A stretch of DNA of 64,000 bases from Planococcus salinarum (GTDB taxonomy: Bacteria > Bacillota > Bacilli > Bacillales_A > Planococcaceae). Shown one piece after another: positions 44,283-55,500 of the stretch. Below the pieces are notes generated by a model. The model ran no database searches. It saw nothing but the letters and a program-made list of their open reading frames with translations, and had not been told where the DNA came from. A program made the position numbers and the translations under genes. Location of the stretch: contig NZ_VIFV01000003.1 of assembly GCF_007004625.1 (NCBI RefSeq), positions 124,001 to 188,000 of the forward strand, given 5' to 3'. Each line of letters starts with the position of its first letter. Position 1 is the first letter of the stretch.

Positions 44283-44945
44283 ATGAAGTTCAAATCTGTT
44301 TTTGATATAATCGGTCCGGTCATGATCGGACCATCTTCTTCGCATACAGCGGGGGCAGCACGCATCGGGAGAGTAGCAAGGGATTTATTCGGGCGTCAGC
44401 CGGAATGGGCGAAGGTCCATCTCTACGGCTCTTTCGCTGAAACGTATAAAGGACACAGCACGGATGTCGCCATTATCGGCGGCCTGCTTGACTATGACAC
44501 GGATGACGAACGTATAAAGACTTCTTTTGAAGAAGCCGAAAAGGCCGGCATGGAATTTGAATTTATTCCGGAGACGGGCCACACTGACCACCCGAACACG
44601 GCACGCATTGTAGTTGGTGACAGCCGTGCGGAAATGTCGATGGTCGGGATATCGATTGGCGGCGGTAAAATCGAGATCACGGAATTGAACGGCTTCCCGC
44701 TGCGTCTGTCAGGAAATCACCCGGCTATCCTGGTGGTCCATGACGACCGCTCGGGATGCATTGCAAGCGTTTCCAATTGTTTGTATAAATACGATATCAA
44801 CATCGGCCATATGGAAGTGTCACGCCGGCAAAAAGGCGAAATGGCATTGATGGTCATTGAAGTGGATCAGACGGTTGATGTCGCTGTAATGGATGAATTG
44901 AGGCAACTGCCGCATATCACACAAGTGACAAGAATCGCTGACTGA
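44283..44945 (+). CDS. sdaAB: L-serine dehydratase, beta subunit
   Basis: This 220-residue subunit of the iron-sulfur L-serine dehydratase deaminates L-serine to pyruvate. FDIIGPVMIGPSSSHTAGAARIG is the substrate-proximal signature. The C-terminal ACT-like regulatory part covers about 145-220 (VVHDDRSGCIASVSNCLYKYDINIGHMEVSR, here shown as the ACT pattern). A binding site AAAGGGG precedes the ATG. It is 16 bp before sdaAA, encoding the other subunit. Confidence 0.93.
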   Translation: MKFKSVFDIIGPVMIGPSSSHTAGAARIGRVARDLFGRQPEWAKVHLYGSFAETYKGHSTDVAIIGGLLDYDTDDERIKTSFEEAEKAGMEFEFIPETGHTDHPNTARIVVGDSRAEMSMVGISIGGGKIEITELNGFPLRLSGNHPAILVVHDDRSGCIASVSNCLYKYDINIGHMEVSRRQKGEMALMVIEVDQTVDVAVMDELRQLPHITQVTRIAD

Positions 44946-44961
44946 ACAGGAGGATATACGA

Positions 44962-45861
44962 ATGGATGTTTTATTCCGTAACGTTAAAGAATTGGTTGAA
45001 CGAGCAGAAAATGAAAATAAATTGATATCGGAAATCATGATTGAACAGGAAATACTCATCACGCAGCGCACGCGCGAAGAAATCATGGTGCAGATGGACC
45101 GCAATCTGACGGTCATGGAAGAAGCGGTGGAAAAAGGGCTGAAAGGCGTACATTCCATTTCTGGGCTTACCGGTGGAGATGCTGTATTGCTGCAGGCATA
45201 TATTGAAAAAGGAAATTCGCTGTCAGGAACGCTGATGCTCGATGCTGTCAGCAAAGCCGTTGCGACAAACGAAGTGAACGCTGCAATGGGCACAATCTGT
45301 GCAACACCGACGGCAGGCTCAGCGGGCGTAGTGCCGGGCACCTTATTCGCGGTGAAGAATCAGTTGGATCCGACCCGGGAGCAAATGATCCGCTATCTGT
45401 TCACTTCCGGTGCGTTCGGATTTGTCGTAGCAAATAACGCTTCAATTTCCGGAGCGGCCGGCGGATGCCAGGCGGAAGTCGGCTCTGCCGCGGCTATGGC
45501 CGCTGCGGCAATCGTTGAAATGGCCGGGGGTACACCTCAGCAAAGTTCGGAAGCATTCGCCATCACGATGAAAAACATGCTGGGGTTGGTCTGTGATCCG
45601 GTTGCCGGACTAGTGGAAGTTCCCTGCGTAAAACGCAACGCAATGGGCGCGTCCAATGCCGTTGTGGCAGCAGACATGGCATTGGCCGGCGTAACGAGCC
45701 GCATACCGACTGATGAGGTCATCGGCGCAATGTTCGAAATTGGCCAGTCGATGCCAAGTGCGTTAAAGGAAACCGCGAAAGGCGGACTCGCGGCAACACC
45801 GACAGGCAAATGGCTGGAATCGAAAATTTTCGGCGGAGCCGTGGTCGGCAGTGGCAAGTAA
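44962..45861 (+). CDS. sdaAA: L-serine dehydratase, alpha subunit
   Basis: This 299-residue subunit carries the Fe-S site. The cysteines expected for the [4Fe-4S] cluster are in GTICATPTAGSAGVVPG, GAAGGCQAEVGSAAAMAAAA and LVCDPVAGLVEVPCVKRN. GGAGG precedes the ATG. Its last codons overlap the recG start by 11 bp. Confidence 0.94.
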   Translation: MDVLFRNVKELVERAENENKLISEIMIEQEILITQRTREEIMVQMDRNLTVMEEAVEKGLKGVHSISGLTGGDAVLLQAYIEKGNSLSGTLMLDAVSKAVATNEVNAAMGTICATPTAGSAGVVPGTLFAVKNQLDPTREQMIRYLFTSGAFGFVVANNASISGAAGGCQAEVGSAAAMAAAAIVEMAGGTPQQSSEAFAITMKNMLGLVCDPVAGLVEVPCVKRNAMGASNAVVAADMALAGVTSRIPTDEVIGAMFEIGQSMPSALKETAKGGLAATPTGKWLESKIFGGAVVGSGK

Positions 45862-47893
45862 AGATTCCGTCGCCGTCCTGAAGGGCGTCGGCAAACAGGC
45901 AGCTGAAACGTTGAAGGAAATGAACATTGAAACGATCGATGATCTGATAATGACATTTCCGTACCGCCATGAAGATTTTCAGCTGAAAGATCTGGTGGAC
46001 ACACCGCATAATGAACGCGTAACTGTGGAGGGAAGGGTCGAAAGTGAACCTTCCGTCCTTTTTTTAGGGAAAAATAAATCCCGCACAACGGTCCAGGTGA
46101 TGGTGGGACGCCATTTGATCAAAGCGGTGTTTTTCAACCAGCATTATGTGAAAACCAAATTGCACATCGGTGAAATCATCACGTTGACCGGAAAATGGGA
46201 TCGTGGACGCCAGATCATCACCGTTTCCAATCATTCGATGGGCCCGCGCACAGACGGCGCGGATTTTGAGCCGGTCTACAGCCTGAAAGGATCGATTCAT
46301 CAGAAGACCTTCCGAAAACTGATGCGGCAGGCGCTGGACTTGGCGAAGAATGACCTGGAAGAATGCATTCCAACAAAATTCATGACAGAGTACAAATTGG
46401 CACCGCTGGCGGATGCCCTGGAATGGGTTCATTTTCCGCCCGACGGTGATTCACTGAAACAGGCGCGACGCCGTTTTGTCTACGAGGAATTGTTGATGTT
46501 CCAGTTGAAAATGCAGGCGCTCCGCAAAAAGAATCGCGAAGAAGAAGGGGGATCGTTCATTGACTATGACGTGGAAAAAGTCCGCAAATTTGTCCAGTCC
46601 CTTCCTTATGAATTGACCGAAGCGCAAAAACGGGTCGTCAATGAAATTTCCAAGGATATGAAAGAGCCATTCCGGATGAACCGCCTGCTGCAGGGGGACG
46701 TGGGGTCCGGCAAGACTGTGGTCGCTGCGATTTCCCTTTACGCTACTGTATCTGCAGGTTTGCAGGGGGCGTTGATGGCCCCCACAGAAATTTTGGCGGA
46801 ACAGCATGCCAATACCCTGGCGGAATGGTTCGAGCCATTTCCTGTAACAATCGCTTTGTTGACCGGCTCTGTAAAAGGCAAAAAACGCCAGCTGATTCTC
46901 CAGCAATTGGCTTCAGGGGAAATCGATATCCTGATCGGTACCCACGCCCTGATTCAACCGGACGTTCAATTTAAGGCACTCGGGCTGGTCATTACGGATG
47001 AACAACACCGTTTCGGTGTCGACCAACGCCGCGTGCTGAAAGACAAAGGCTATAATCCCGATGTGCTGTTTATGACGGCCACGCCGATTCCCCGGACACT
47101 GGCCATTTCCGCTTTTGGTGAAATGGACGTTTCGGTCATCGACGAAATGCCGGTAGGCCGAAAAGAAATTCAAACCTTCTGGATGAAAAAAGATATGTTC
47201 GGAAAAATCGTCGGACGGATGGAAAAGGAACTTGCAGCGGGACGGCAGGCCTATGTCATCTGTCCCCTGATCGAAGAATCGGATAAACTGGATTTCCAGA
47301 ATGCGATCGAACTGTATAGTCAATTATCGAGTGTTTTCCACGGCAAATACACGGTGGGCCTGATGCACGGCCGCCTCCACTCAGATGAAAAAGAAGAAAC
47401 GATGCGCTCCTTTACCGAAGGGGAAATCGCCGTTCTTGTTTCGACGACTGTCGTCGAAGTGGGAGTCAACGTGCCGAACGCATCGTTCATGCTGATTTAC
47501 GATGCGGAACGGTTCGGCTTGTCGCAGCTCCATCAATTGAGAGGGCGTGTCGGCCGGGGCAGTGAACAGTCCTATTGTGTGCTGCTGGCGGATCCGAAAA
47601 CGGAAATCGGCAAAGAGCGGATGACTTCAATGACCGAAACGAATGATGGTTTTGTGTTGGCGGAGAAGGATCTGAAGCTGCGGGGGCCGGGAGATTTCTT
47701 CGGCCGCAAACAAAGCGGCCTGCCGGAATTCAAGATGGCTGACCTGATCCATGACTACCGTGCACTTGAAACGGCGAGGAAAGACGCTGAAGCACTGATC
47801 AACAGCGAAGAATTCTGGACAAGCAATGAAACCGCATGCTTACGGAGAATGCTGGAAGAGTCCGGCGCCCTGTCGATGGCACGGTTGGACTGA
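45851..47893 (+). CDS. recG: ATP-dependent DNA helicase RecG
   Basis: This 680-residue branched-DNA helicase reverses stalled forks and processes Holliday junctions. An N-terminal wedge/OB domain (about 1-165) includes VTVEGRVESEPSV. The SF2 core has Walker A LLQGDVGSGKTVVA (about 285), LMAPTEILAEQH, the DEQH-box ITDEQHRFG, FMTATPIPRT and QLRGRVGRG. The start is GTG 45851 inside sdaAA, without a strong binding site, suggesting coupling. A terminator follows. Confidence 0.95.
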   Translation: MASKDSVAVLKGVGKQAAETLKEMNIETIDDLIMTFPYRHEDFQLKDLVDTPHNERVTVEGRVESEPSVLFLGKNKSRTTVQVMVGRHLIKAVFFNQHYVKTKLHIGEIITLTGKWDRGRQIITVSNHSMGPRTDGADFEPVYSLKGSIHQKTFRKLMRQALDLAKNDLEECIPTKFMTEYKLAPLADALEWVHFPPDGDSLKQARRRFVYEELLMFQLKMQALRKKNREEEGGSFIDYDVEKVRKFVQSLPYELTEAQKRVVNEISKDMKEPFRMNRLLQGDVGSGKTVVAAISLYATVSAGLQGALMAPTEILAEQHANTLAEWFEPFPVTIALLTGSVKGKKRQLILQQLASGEIDILIGTHALIQPDVQFKALGLVITDEQHRFGVDQRRVLKDKGYNPDVLFMTATPIPRTLAISAFGEMDVSVIDEMPVGRKEIQTFWMKKDMFGKIVGRMEKELAAGRQAYVICPLIEESDKLDFQNAIELYSQLSSVFHGKYTVGLMHGRLHSDEKEETMRSFTEGEIAVLVSTTVVEVGVNVPNASFMLIYDAERFGLSQLHQLRGRVGRGSEQSYCVLLADPKTEIGKERMTSMTETNDGFVLAEKDLKLRGPGDFFGRKQSGLPEFKMADLIHDYRALETARKDAEALINSEEFWTSNETACLRRMLEESGALSMARLD

Positions 47894-47895
47894 GG

Positions 47896-47933
47896 ATGCA
47901 GGAGCGCTATATTCGCTCTTGCATTCTTTTTTT
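47896..47933 (+). terminator. recG terminator, overlapping the fapR -35
   Basis: ATGCAGGAGCG and CGCTCTTGCAT form a stem (one mismatch) with a T-run at 47926-47933. The descending arm contains the TTGCAT that serves as -35 of the next promoter. Confidence 0.85.
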
Positions 47934-47947
47934 AATATCAATATACT
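47919..47947 (+). promoter_or_regulatory. fapR operon promoter
   Basis: A -35 TTGCAT (47919-47924) and a -10 TATACT (47942-47947) have a 17-bp spacer. The start point would fall in the FapR operator immediately downstream. Confidence 0.7.
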
Positions 47948-47950
47948 GAT

Positions 47951-47969
47951 ATTAGTACCAAGTGCTAAT
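47951..47969. promoter_or_regulatory. FapR operator
   Basis: ATTAGTACCAAGTGCTAAT matches the known FapR box (ATTAGTACCTAGTCTTAAT) in its symmetrical arms. It lies directly after the -10, so FapR without malonyl-CoA would block its own operon. Confidence 0.85.
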
Positions 47970-47985
47970 AGCGGGCGGTGACATA

Positions 47986-48570
47986 ATGAAACTTACAAAA
48001 AGACAACGGCAAACAGAGTTGAAGAAATCGATAATTGAAAATCCGTTTGTGACGGATGAGGAACTGTCGGCTGAATTCGACGTCAGTGTCCAGACCATCA
48101 GGCTTGACCGGATGGAATTATCGATTCCAGAATTGCGCGAACGAATAAAGCATGTTGCCGTAAAGACATTTGAAGATGAAGTGAAATCGCTCCCGATCGA
48201 TGAAGTGATCGGAGAAATCATTGATATCGAATTGGATGAAAAAGCGATATCGATTTTTGATGTGAAACCGGAACATGTTTTTCAGCGCAACCAGATTGCG
48301 CGTGGGCATCATCTTTTTGCCCAGGCAAATTCGCTGGCGGTCGCAATCATGAATGAAGAGCTGGCATTGACCGTGAAATCGGAATTGCAGTTCCTGCGTC
48401 CAGTAAAGGCGGGCCAGCGCATCGTGGCAAAAGCTACAGTGATCGACAGGCAGCCTGAAAAAAACCGTGCTTTTGTAAAAGTCGTTTCAACGGTGGATCA
48501 GGTGACAGTTTTTATCGGTACATTCGAAATGTATCGAATGACGGAACAAAGTGAAGGTGAAGTTGGATGA
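47986..48570 (+). CDS. fapR: Fatty-acid and phospholipid regulator FapR
   Basis: This 194-residue repressor has an N-terminal DeoR-like helix-turn-helix (about 1-60, [25 protein letters not shown] pattern), a linker helix, and a C-terminal hotdog domain that binds malonyl-CoA (about 75-190). It represses fatty-acid and phospholipid genes until malonyl-CoA rises. ATG 47986 follows GGCGGTG; the longer frame from 47962 lies over the operator and is rejected. Its stop overlaps plsX. Confidence 0.95.
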   Translation: MKLTKRQRQTELKKSIIENPFVTDEELSAEFDVSVQTIRLDRMELSIPELRERIKHVAVKTFEDEVKSLPIDEVIGEIIDIELDEKAISIFDVKPEHVFQRNQIARGHHLFAQANSLAVAIMNEELALTVKSELQFLRPVKAGQRIVAKATVIDRQPEKNRAFVKVVSTVDQVTVFIGTFEMYRMTEQSEGEVG

Positions 48571-49559
48571 AGATAGCAGTCGATGCAATGGGCGGAGATA
48601 ACGCGCCGAGAGAAATAATCGAAGGCGTCTACAAGGCGCTGGAAGAATTCAAGGATTTGGAGATTCAGCTGTATGGGCACCAGGAAAAAATGCAGGAATT
48701 TCTGAAAGATAATGACCGTTTGTCTGTGTTCCACTGTGAAGAGAAAATCGAAGCGGAAGACGATCCGGTGCGTTCGGTCAGAAGAAAAAAAGACGCTTCG
48801 ATGGTGCGGATGGCGCAGGCTGTTAAAGACGGAACAGCGGACGGTTGTGTCTCTGCCGGAAACACGGGCGGGCTGATGTCGGCGGGGCTGTTTATCGTCG
48901 GGCGGATTGATGGAGTGGACCGGCCGGCTTTGGCGCCGACATTGCCGACGATTGACGGCAAAGGCTTTGTCATGCTGGATATGGGCGCAAACGCAGAAGC
49001 GCGTCCGGAGCACCTTGTCCAATACGCAATTATGGGCAGCATCTATGCAGAAAAAGTCCGGGGCATCGAAAATCCTACGGTGGGTTTGCTGAATATTGGC
49101 TCGGAAGAGAAAAAAGGGAACGACCTGACAAAAGCTGCGTTTCCCTTATTGAAAGAAGCGCCGGTTAATTTCATCGGCAATGTGGAGTCACGTGATTTAC
49201 TGAACGGAGCAGCGGATGTGGTGGTGACGGACGGCTTTACCGGAAACATGGTATTGAAGACGATAGAGGGCACCGCCATGAATGTGTTCGCAATGATCAA
49301 GGATGTTTTCATGTCTTCCATGAAGAATAAATTGGCTGCAGCAATGGTCAAACAGGACATGCGCGGTTTAAAAGGGATGCTGGATTACAGCGAATACGGC
49401 GGTGCAGGCTTGTTTGGTCTGAAGGCTCCAGTCATAAAAGCCCATGGATCCTCAAACAGCACAGCTTTTTTTAATGCCATCCGCCAGACCCGTATGATGA
49501 TCGAATTCGATGTAACGGGCACAATTTATAACACGTTGAAAAAGGAGCAGTCAGAATGA
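48567..49559 (+). CDS. plsX: Phosphate acyltransferase PlsX
   Basis: The 330-residue enzyme makes acyl-phosphate from acyl-ACP for phospholipid synthesis. [22 protein letters not shown] opens the protein, followed by [30 protein letters not shown] and [18 protein letters not shown]. It overlaps fapR and fabD by ATGA at both ends. It is controlled by FapR through the operon promoter. Confidence 0.95.
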   Translation: MKIAVDAMGGDNAPREIIEGVYKALEEFKDLEIQLYGHQEKMQEFLKDNDRLSVFHCEEKIEAEDDPVRSVRRKKDASMVRMAQAVKDGTADGCVSAGNTGGLMSAGLFIVGRIDGVDRPALAPTLPTIDGKGFVMLDMGANAEARPEHLVQYAIMGSIYAEKVRGIENPTVGLLNIGSEEKKGNDLTKAAFPLLKEAPVNFIGNVESRDLLNGAADVVVTDGFTGNMVLKTIEGTAMNVFAMIKDVFMSSMKNKLAAAMVKQDMRGLKGMLDYSEYGGAGLFGLKAPVIKAHGSSNSTAFFNAIRQTRMMIEFDVTGTIYNTLKKEQSE

Positions 49560-50491
49560 CGAAAATAGCATTTATCTACCCGGGACAAGGCTCCCAGACA
49601 GTCGGAATGGGCGAAACCTTTTTGAGCGACGAACGAAGCCGCGGCTTTTTTGAGGAAGCCGATAAGGCTCTCGGCATGAAACTGTCCAAGCTGATGCTTG
49701 AAGGGCCCGCAGAAGAACTGACACTTACATACAACGCGCAGCCAGCTTTGCTGACAGTCAGCGCAATGATTACGGAACGTCTGGCACGCGAAGGGATTGT
49801 CCCTTCCTATACGGCCGGACACAGTTTAGGCGAATACAGTGCTTTGGTGGCTTCCGGCGTCATGAAGTTCGAAAATGCCGTGGAAATTGTGCACAAACGC
49901 GGGCTTTTCATGAACGACGCAGTGCCGGCGGGCGAAGGAACCATGGCCGCGATTCTTGGAATGGACGCTAAAGAGTTGGAAGAAGTCACGAATCATGTGA
50001 TGGATACGACCGGAGTTGTCCAATTGGCTAACTTGAACAGCCCGGGGCAAATTGTCATTTCCGGAACAAAAGCCGGCGTTGAGGAAGCTTGCAGGCTGGC
50101 GAAGGAAAAGGGTGCCAAAAGAGCGATCCCGCTTGACGTCAGCGGTCCTTTCCATTCCGAATTGATGCGTCCGGCTTCCCAGGATCTTTCGGAAGTGTTG
50201 AGCAAGGCATTTCTGATGAACGCCAATGTGCCGGTAGTGGCCAACGTCACTGGGGAGAGCGAAACGAATGCCGCACAGATCCAGGATCTTCTGGTCCGCC
50301 AATTGTATTCTCCGGTGTTGTGGGAACAATCGGTGCGGAAAATGATCGAACTGGGTGTCACGGTCTTTGTGGAGATCGGTCCCGGAAAAGTATTAAGTGG
50401 ATTGGTGAAAAAAATTGATCGTTCCGTAACTGTGTTGGCGGTCAATGATATGGAATCCTGCGAAAAAGCGATAGAGGAGCTGAAAAAATGA
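49556..50491 (+). CDS. fabD: Malonyl-CoA:ACP transacylase
   Basis: This 311-residue enzyme loads malonyl groups on [17 protein letters not shown] is the N-terminal oxyanion motif, [10 protein letters not shown] the nucleophile elbow with the catalytic Ser and [10 protein letters not shown] the catalytic His. It overlaps plsX and fabG, so translation of the three is coupled. Confidence 0.95.
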   Translation: MTKIAFIYPGQGSQTVGMGETFLSDERSRGFFEEADKALGMKLSKLMLEGPAEELTLTYNAQPALLTVSAMITERLAREGIVPSYTAGHSLGEYSALVASGVMKFENAVEIVHKRGLFMNDAVPAGEGTMAAILGMDAKELEEVTNHVMDTTGVVQLANLNSPGQIVISGTKAGVEEACRLAKEKGAKRAIPLDVSGPFHSELMRPASQDLSEVLSKAFLMNANVPVVANVTGESETNAAQIQDLLVRQLYSPVLWEQSVRKMIELGVTVFVEIGPGKVLSGLVKKIDRSVTVLAVNDMESCEKAIEELKK

Positions 50492-51234
50492 GCGACTTAA
50501 CTGGCAAGACTGCAATCATCACCGGTGCCTCGAGAGGCATCGGGGCTGAAATCGCCAAACGATTTGCAGAAGCGGGGGCGAATGTCGTTGTCAATTACAG
50601 CGGCAGCCAGCAAAAAGCGGAAGCAGTAGTGGAAGCGATCAAACAGAACGGCGGAGAAGCCATCGCGGTAAAAGCGAATGTAGCGGATGCGGAAGCCGTC
50701 AAAGCGATGGTCGAAGAGACGATGGCAGCTTTCGGTTCCGTGGATATTCTGGTCAATAATGCCGGGATCACCCGCGACAATTTGATGATGCGCATGAAAG
50801 ACGACGAATGGGACGATGTCATCAACACCAATCTGAAAGGTGTGTTTGTCTGCACCAAAGCGGTTACACGCCAGATGATGAAACAGCGCTCCGGACGCAT
50901 CGTCAACATCGCATCGATCGTCGGTGTCATGGGCAACGCGGGGCAGGCAAATTACGTCGCTTCAAAAGCCGGTGTCATCGGATTGACGAAGACCACTGCG
51001 CGTGAACTGGCAAGCCGGGGCATTACGGCAAATGCAGTGGCGCCTGGGTTCATTACCACAGACATGACGGACCAGTTGAATGAGGACATCCAAAAGTCGA
51101 TGATGTCGCAAATACCGTTGGGCCGTTTCGGCAAGCCGGAAGAAGTGGCGAAAGCTGCTTTATTCCTTGCCTCCGATGAAGCGTCGTATATGACAGGGCA
51201 AACCCTGCACCTTGATGGTGGAATGGTCATGTAA
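50488..51234 (+). CDS. fabG: 3-oxoacyl-ACP reductase
   Basis: This 248-residue SDR enzyme carries out the NADPH reduction step in fatty-acid elongation. [15 protein letters not shown] binds [18 protein letters not shown] is the FabG hallmark and NYVASKAG holds the catalytic Tyr/Lys with the Ser in INIASIVG-like VNIASIVG. It is adjacent to fabD (overlap) and acpP (41-bp gap). Confidence 0.96.
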   Translation: MSDLTGKTAIITGASRGIGAEIAKRFAEAGANVVVNYSGSQQKAEAVVEAIKQNGGEAIAVKANVADAEAVKAMVEETMAAFGSVDILVNNAGITRDNLMMRMKDDEWDDVINTNLKGVFVCTKAVTRQMMKQRSGRIVNIASIVGVMGNAGQANYVASKAGVIGLTKTTARELASRGITANAVAPGFITTDMTDQLNEDIQKSMMSQIPLGRFGKPEEVAKAALFLASDEASYMTGQTLHLDGGMVM

Positions 51235-51274
51235 TTTGTTTTTCTGTATACTGCATTGAGGGGAGGTGACGACA

Positions 51275-51511
51275 TTGGCAACAGTACTGGAGAGAGTAAC
51301 GAAAGTAATCGTGGATCGTCTGGGTGTAGAAGAGAACGAAGTGAAACTTGAAGCTTCATTCACAGGAGACCTGGGTGCTGATTCATTGGATGTAGTGGAA
51401 TTGGTTATGGAACTTGAAGACGAATTCGACATGGAAATTTCTGATGAAGATGCAGAAGGCATGGCGACAGTAGGAGACGCAGTTTCTTACATTGAGAAAA
51501 AACAGGCATAA
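51275..51511 (+). CDS. acpP: Acyl carrier protein
   Basis: This 78-residue carrier has [19 protein letters not shown] with the Ser that receives phosphopantetheine. The start is TTG 51275, 5 nt after GGAGGTGA; GTG 51266 lies inside that site. It is the last gene of the fapR-plsX-fabD-fabG group before a repeat and a terminator. Confidence 0.95.
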   Translation: MATVLERVTKVIVDRLGVEENEVKLEASFTGDLGADSLDVVELVMELEDEFDMEISDEDAEGMATVGDAVSYIEKKQA

Positions 51512-51515
51512 TTTA

Positions 51516-51639
51516 GAAAAGCGAAAGCGCCTGTTAAGTCCCGACAAGCGCTGGAGGGCTTAAAGATAATGGCGCTTTTAGCCATTATCGGTAAGGCCGA
51601 AGCGACCTCGAGGGACTGGGCGCTGGAGTCTGGACACAA
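51516..51639. repeat. Dispersed repeat related to the 122-bp units at 25.9 kb (reverse orientation)
   Basis: Read on the minus strand it starts TGTCCAGACTCCAGCGCCCA and ends GGCGCTTTCGCTTTT, matching both ends of the units at 25858-26101, while the interior differs. It begins 5 bp after the acpP stop and precedes the terminator. Confidence 0.8.
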
Positions 51640-51655
51640 AAATATGAAATAACCC

Positions 51656-51706
51656 TGACGCATAATCGCTTGCAACTGAAGCGGTTGTGCGTCAATTCTT
51701 TTTTTG
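51656..51706 (+). terminator. acpP terminator
   Basis: TGACGCATAATCGCTT and AAGCGGTTGTGCGTCA pair with two wobble or mismatched positions, followed by a T7 tract. The repeat is thus in the acpP 3' UTR. Confidence 0.8.
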
Positions 51707-51765
51707 CGTTGGAGCCGGAAAACAGGTAAAATTGACGGAAGAACATCAAAGGAAGGCAGATAAAA

Positions 51766-52521
51766 ATGGCTATGAAAAAAAACCTTAACCAACAAAAGCC
51801 GGGAGTGCTGAATGAAAATGTCATAAAGGCATTCAACCAGCTCCAACAGGAACTGGATGTGAATTTTCGGAACCCTGCGCTGCTCCATCAAGCTTTCACC
51901 CATTCATCCTATGTGAATGAGCATCGCCGAAAAAAATTCACGGACAACGAACGCCTCGAATTTTTGGGCGACGCTGTGCTGGAATTGTCGGTATCCCATT
52001 ATCTTTATATGAAATATCCTGATATGAGCGAAGGCGAGTTGACGAAGCTTCGGGCAACGATCGTCTGCGAACCGTCACTCGTGTTGTTTGCGAATGAATT
52101 GAATTTCGGCAAGTATATATTGCTCGGCAAAGGCGAAGAGCTGACAGGCGGCAGAACACGCCCGGCGCTCCTGGCCGATGTTTTCGAATCATTTATCGGG
52201 GCTTTGTATCTGGACCAGGGACTTGAACCGGTCGTTTCATTTTTGGAAGTAATTCTTTTCCCGAAAGTGGAAATCGGTGCTTTTTCGCATGTGATGGATT
52301 ATAAAAGTCAACTGCAGGAAATTGTGCAGCAAAAAAATTCCGGAACGCTGAATTACGAGATTATCGATGAAAAGGGACCTGCGCACAGCCGTATTTTCGT
52401 AACGCGCGTCAGTTTGGCCGAAAAGGAACTGGGCATTGGAAATGGACGGTCCAAAAAAGAAGCGGAACAGCAGGCTGCTCAGCTGGCAATCCGTAAATTG
52501 CAGGAAGCAATGGAGGACTAG
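51766..52521 (+). CDS. rnc: Ribonuclease III
   Basis: This 251-residue double-strand RNA endonuclease processes rRNA and other RNAs. [29 protein letters not shown] contains the signature [11 protein letters not shown] with catalytic acidic residues. A second catalytic Glu lies in [17 protein letters not shown]. The C-terminal dsRNA-binding domain covers about 175-248. It precedes smc with a 3-bp gap, as in Bacilli. Confidence 0.95.
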   Translation: MAMKKNLNQQKPGVLNENVIKAFNQLQQELDVNFRNPALLHQAFTHSSYVNEHRRKKFTDNERLEFLGDAVLELSVSHYLYMKYPDMSEGELTKLRATIVCEPSLVLFANELNFGKYILLGKGEELTGGRTRPALLADVFESFIGALYLDQGLEPVVSFLEVILFPKVEIGAFSHVMDYKSQLQEIVQQKNSGTLNYEIIDEKGPAHSRIFVTRVSLAEKELGIGNGRSKKEAEQQAAQLAIRKLQEAMED

Positions 52522-52524
52522 AGG

Positions 52525-55500
52525 ATGTTTTTGAAGAGATTGGAAGTGATGGGGTTCAAATCGTTCGCTGATCGCATCGGCATCGATTTTGTTCCCGGTG
52601 TTACAGCAGTCGTGGGACCGAATGGCAGCGGGAAGAGCAATGTTACCGACGCCATTCGCTGGGTCCTCGGAGAGCAATCCGCAAAATCCTTGCGTGGCGG
52701 AAAGATGGAAGACGTCATTTTTGCCGGCAGTAATTCGCGGAAACCTTTGAATTTTGCTGAAGTTACTTTGGTTCTTGATAACACGGATGGCCGGGTCCCT
52801 CTCGATTACAGCGAAGTCAGCGTAACGAGAAGGGTTTTTCGAAGTGGGGAAAGTGCCTATCTGTTAAATAAACAAAATTGCCGGTTAAAGGACATTACAG
52901 ATCTGTTCATGGACTCGGGACTTGGTAAAGAAGCATTTTCCATTATTTCGCAGGGCAGGGTGGATGAAATCCTCAACAGCAAAGCTGAGGAGCGCCGCTC
53001 TATTTTTGAGGAAGCCGCAGGTGTGCTGAAATACAAACAGCGCAAGAAAAAAGCGGAAGTGAAGCTGAATGAAACTGATGAGAACCTGAACAGGGTACTG
53101 GATATTCTGCATGAATTGGATGGCCGTATGGAACCGCTGCAAATCCAGGCATCAGCGGCGCGTGACTTTCTTGACATGAGCGAAGAACTGAAGGATTCGG
53201 ATATCGCTTTATTGGCATTTGACGCCGGTCGTTATAAGCAAGAGCTTGAACGATTGGATGAGGACGCTGAAAGTCAAAGCGTAAAAGAAAAAGAGATGTC
53301 CGCAGAAATTGCGGAAAAAGAACAGGCCGTATCGGAAATTCGTAAATTGCTGGCACAACTTGACGGTGACATCGACACTGAACAGAGCAGCCTGATTGAA
53401 GCCAGTTCCGAAACGGAGAAATGGGAAGGCCGCAAATTGCTGATGTCCGAGAAAAAGCATAATGCAGACCGCCAGGCAAAGCAGCTGCAGGAAAATCTGG
53501 AAGCTGAACAGGCTGAGCTGGAGGTTTTGACGGCCAAACACGAGGAGCAAGCGCAACTACTGGAAGCAAGGAAGTCCGAGCAGCAAAGGATCCGGGATTC
53601 CATCCGCCAGCTGGAAGAGCAATTGAGCAGAACGCCGGCCGATATCGAAAACGAAATCGAATCATTCAAATCGCTTTATATTGAATTGATGAATGAACAG
53701 GCGACCGTCAGGAATGAATTGAAGAATATTGATCTTCAGGAGCAGCAATTGTCTGAATCGACCAGCAGAATCGCATTGCAACAGGAAGATTTTGACAGCG
53801 AACTGCAAAGGCTGGAAACAGAAAAAGCCGAGGCTGAGAAGAAACACGAAACCATCAAAGCGCTGCTCGAAGAAAAGCGCCGATTATACCGTGAAACTGA
53901 AGTAGGCTATCAACAAGTAAAAGAGTCATTTGATAAAAAGCAAAACATGCTATTCCAGGCATACCAGTCTCAAAAGCAAATGGATTCCCGTATTGAAACC
54001 TTACAGGAATTGGAAGCCGATTTTTCCGGCTTTTTCCAGGGGGTACGGGAAGTGCTGCAGGCGCGTGAAAAGGGCCAATTAACCGGCATTGTCGGCGCAG
54101 TAGCAGAAATTGCCCAAGTGAATCAGGATTACGCCAAAGCGATTGAAACGGCACTTGGAGCTTCCAGCCAGCATATCGTCACAAAAAATGAACAAGATGC
54201 GCGCAATGCCATCAATTTCCTGCGCGAAAAAAGAGCGGGCCGTTCGACTTTCTTGCCGATGACCGTCATGAAGCCGAGAACGATTCCCGACCATACGCTG
54301 GCTTCGGTCCGACAGCACCCGTCATTTATCAAAATGGCATTTGAATTGGTGGAATACAATCCCGCTTACAGCATGATCATCGAAAATCTTCTCGGAAACG
54401 TCATCATTGCTGATGACCTGAAAGGTGCAACAGCGATTGCCAAAACCACAGGAAACAGGTTTCGGGTGGTGACGCTTGAAGGGGATATCGTCAATGCCGG
54501 CGGTTCGATGACCGGCGGTGCCAATAAGACGCAGGCATCGTTCTTCACCAGAAAAGCGGAACTGGATCAATTGCTGGAGCAATCGAAAGAAATGAAGCAG
54601 ACGATTGCGCATGCTGAAAAGACCGTACAAAAAGAGCAATCCGAAGTCCACATCACAGAGCAAAAACTGAATGACCTGCGCTCTGATGGGGAGAAATACC
54701 GGGATTTGGAATCGGAACGGGCGATGACGCTGCGCGAAATCAGCGCTGTGCTCAACACAACCAAAGAGCGCTTTAAGGTTTTCCAGGCTGAACAAAAAAA
54801 CAAAGTATCTGATCTCGATGCAGTAACCGGTCGCAAAGAAACGGCATCCGGACGACTCGGCGAAATAACGTCGGAACTTTCCGGTACGTCTGCGCGGATT
54901 GAGGAATTGACCCAATTCAAGCAGCAAAATGAAAGTGCCCGCGATGCGGTGCTGGTCCGATTTGCTGACGAAAAATCAAAAATGGCGGTCATGAAAGAAC
55001 GTGTCAGTCAGTTGACCCAAAGTGAAGCTGAATTGCTGGAGCGACGGGATAAAACTGCGCGCAAGCTGGATGAAATCCGCGCAGAGCTCGCATGGATGAA
55101 ATCGGAAGAAGCCGCAAAAGTCTATTCTGATGAAGAAATCATTGCGCAAATCAACCACTGGACGTATAAAAAGCAGGCCGGCCAGCAGAAAATCAGCGAA
55201 CTGAAAGAACGCCGTACAATGAATCAGAATGATCTGACCGCACTGGAGCAGGAGCTGAAAGAAATTCAGCGGCTCCATAAGGGGTTTGTGGAAGCGATCC
55301 GCATTTGCGAAGTCAAATCGACGCGGCTGGATGTTCAGATCCAGAGCCTTCTCTCGCAACTCGAAAGCAATTACGAGCTGACACTGGAAGAGGCGATGAA
55401 ATTTGAACTTGCGGATGAAGAAGATGTTGTACGAAAAAAAGTTAAATTGCTGAAGCAGTCGATCGAAGAACTGGGGCCTGTCAATATTGGCTCCATCGAA

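Noticed and set aside
51487-51903. 138-codon minus-strand frame over acpP end and rnc start
   Set aside because: It crosses a repeat, a terminator and two conserved genes on the other strand.
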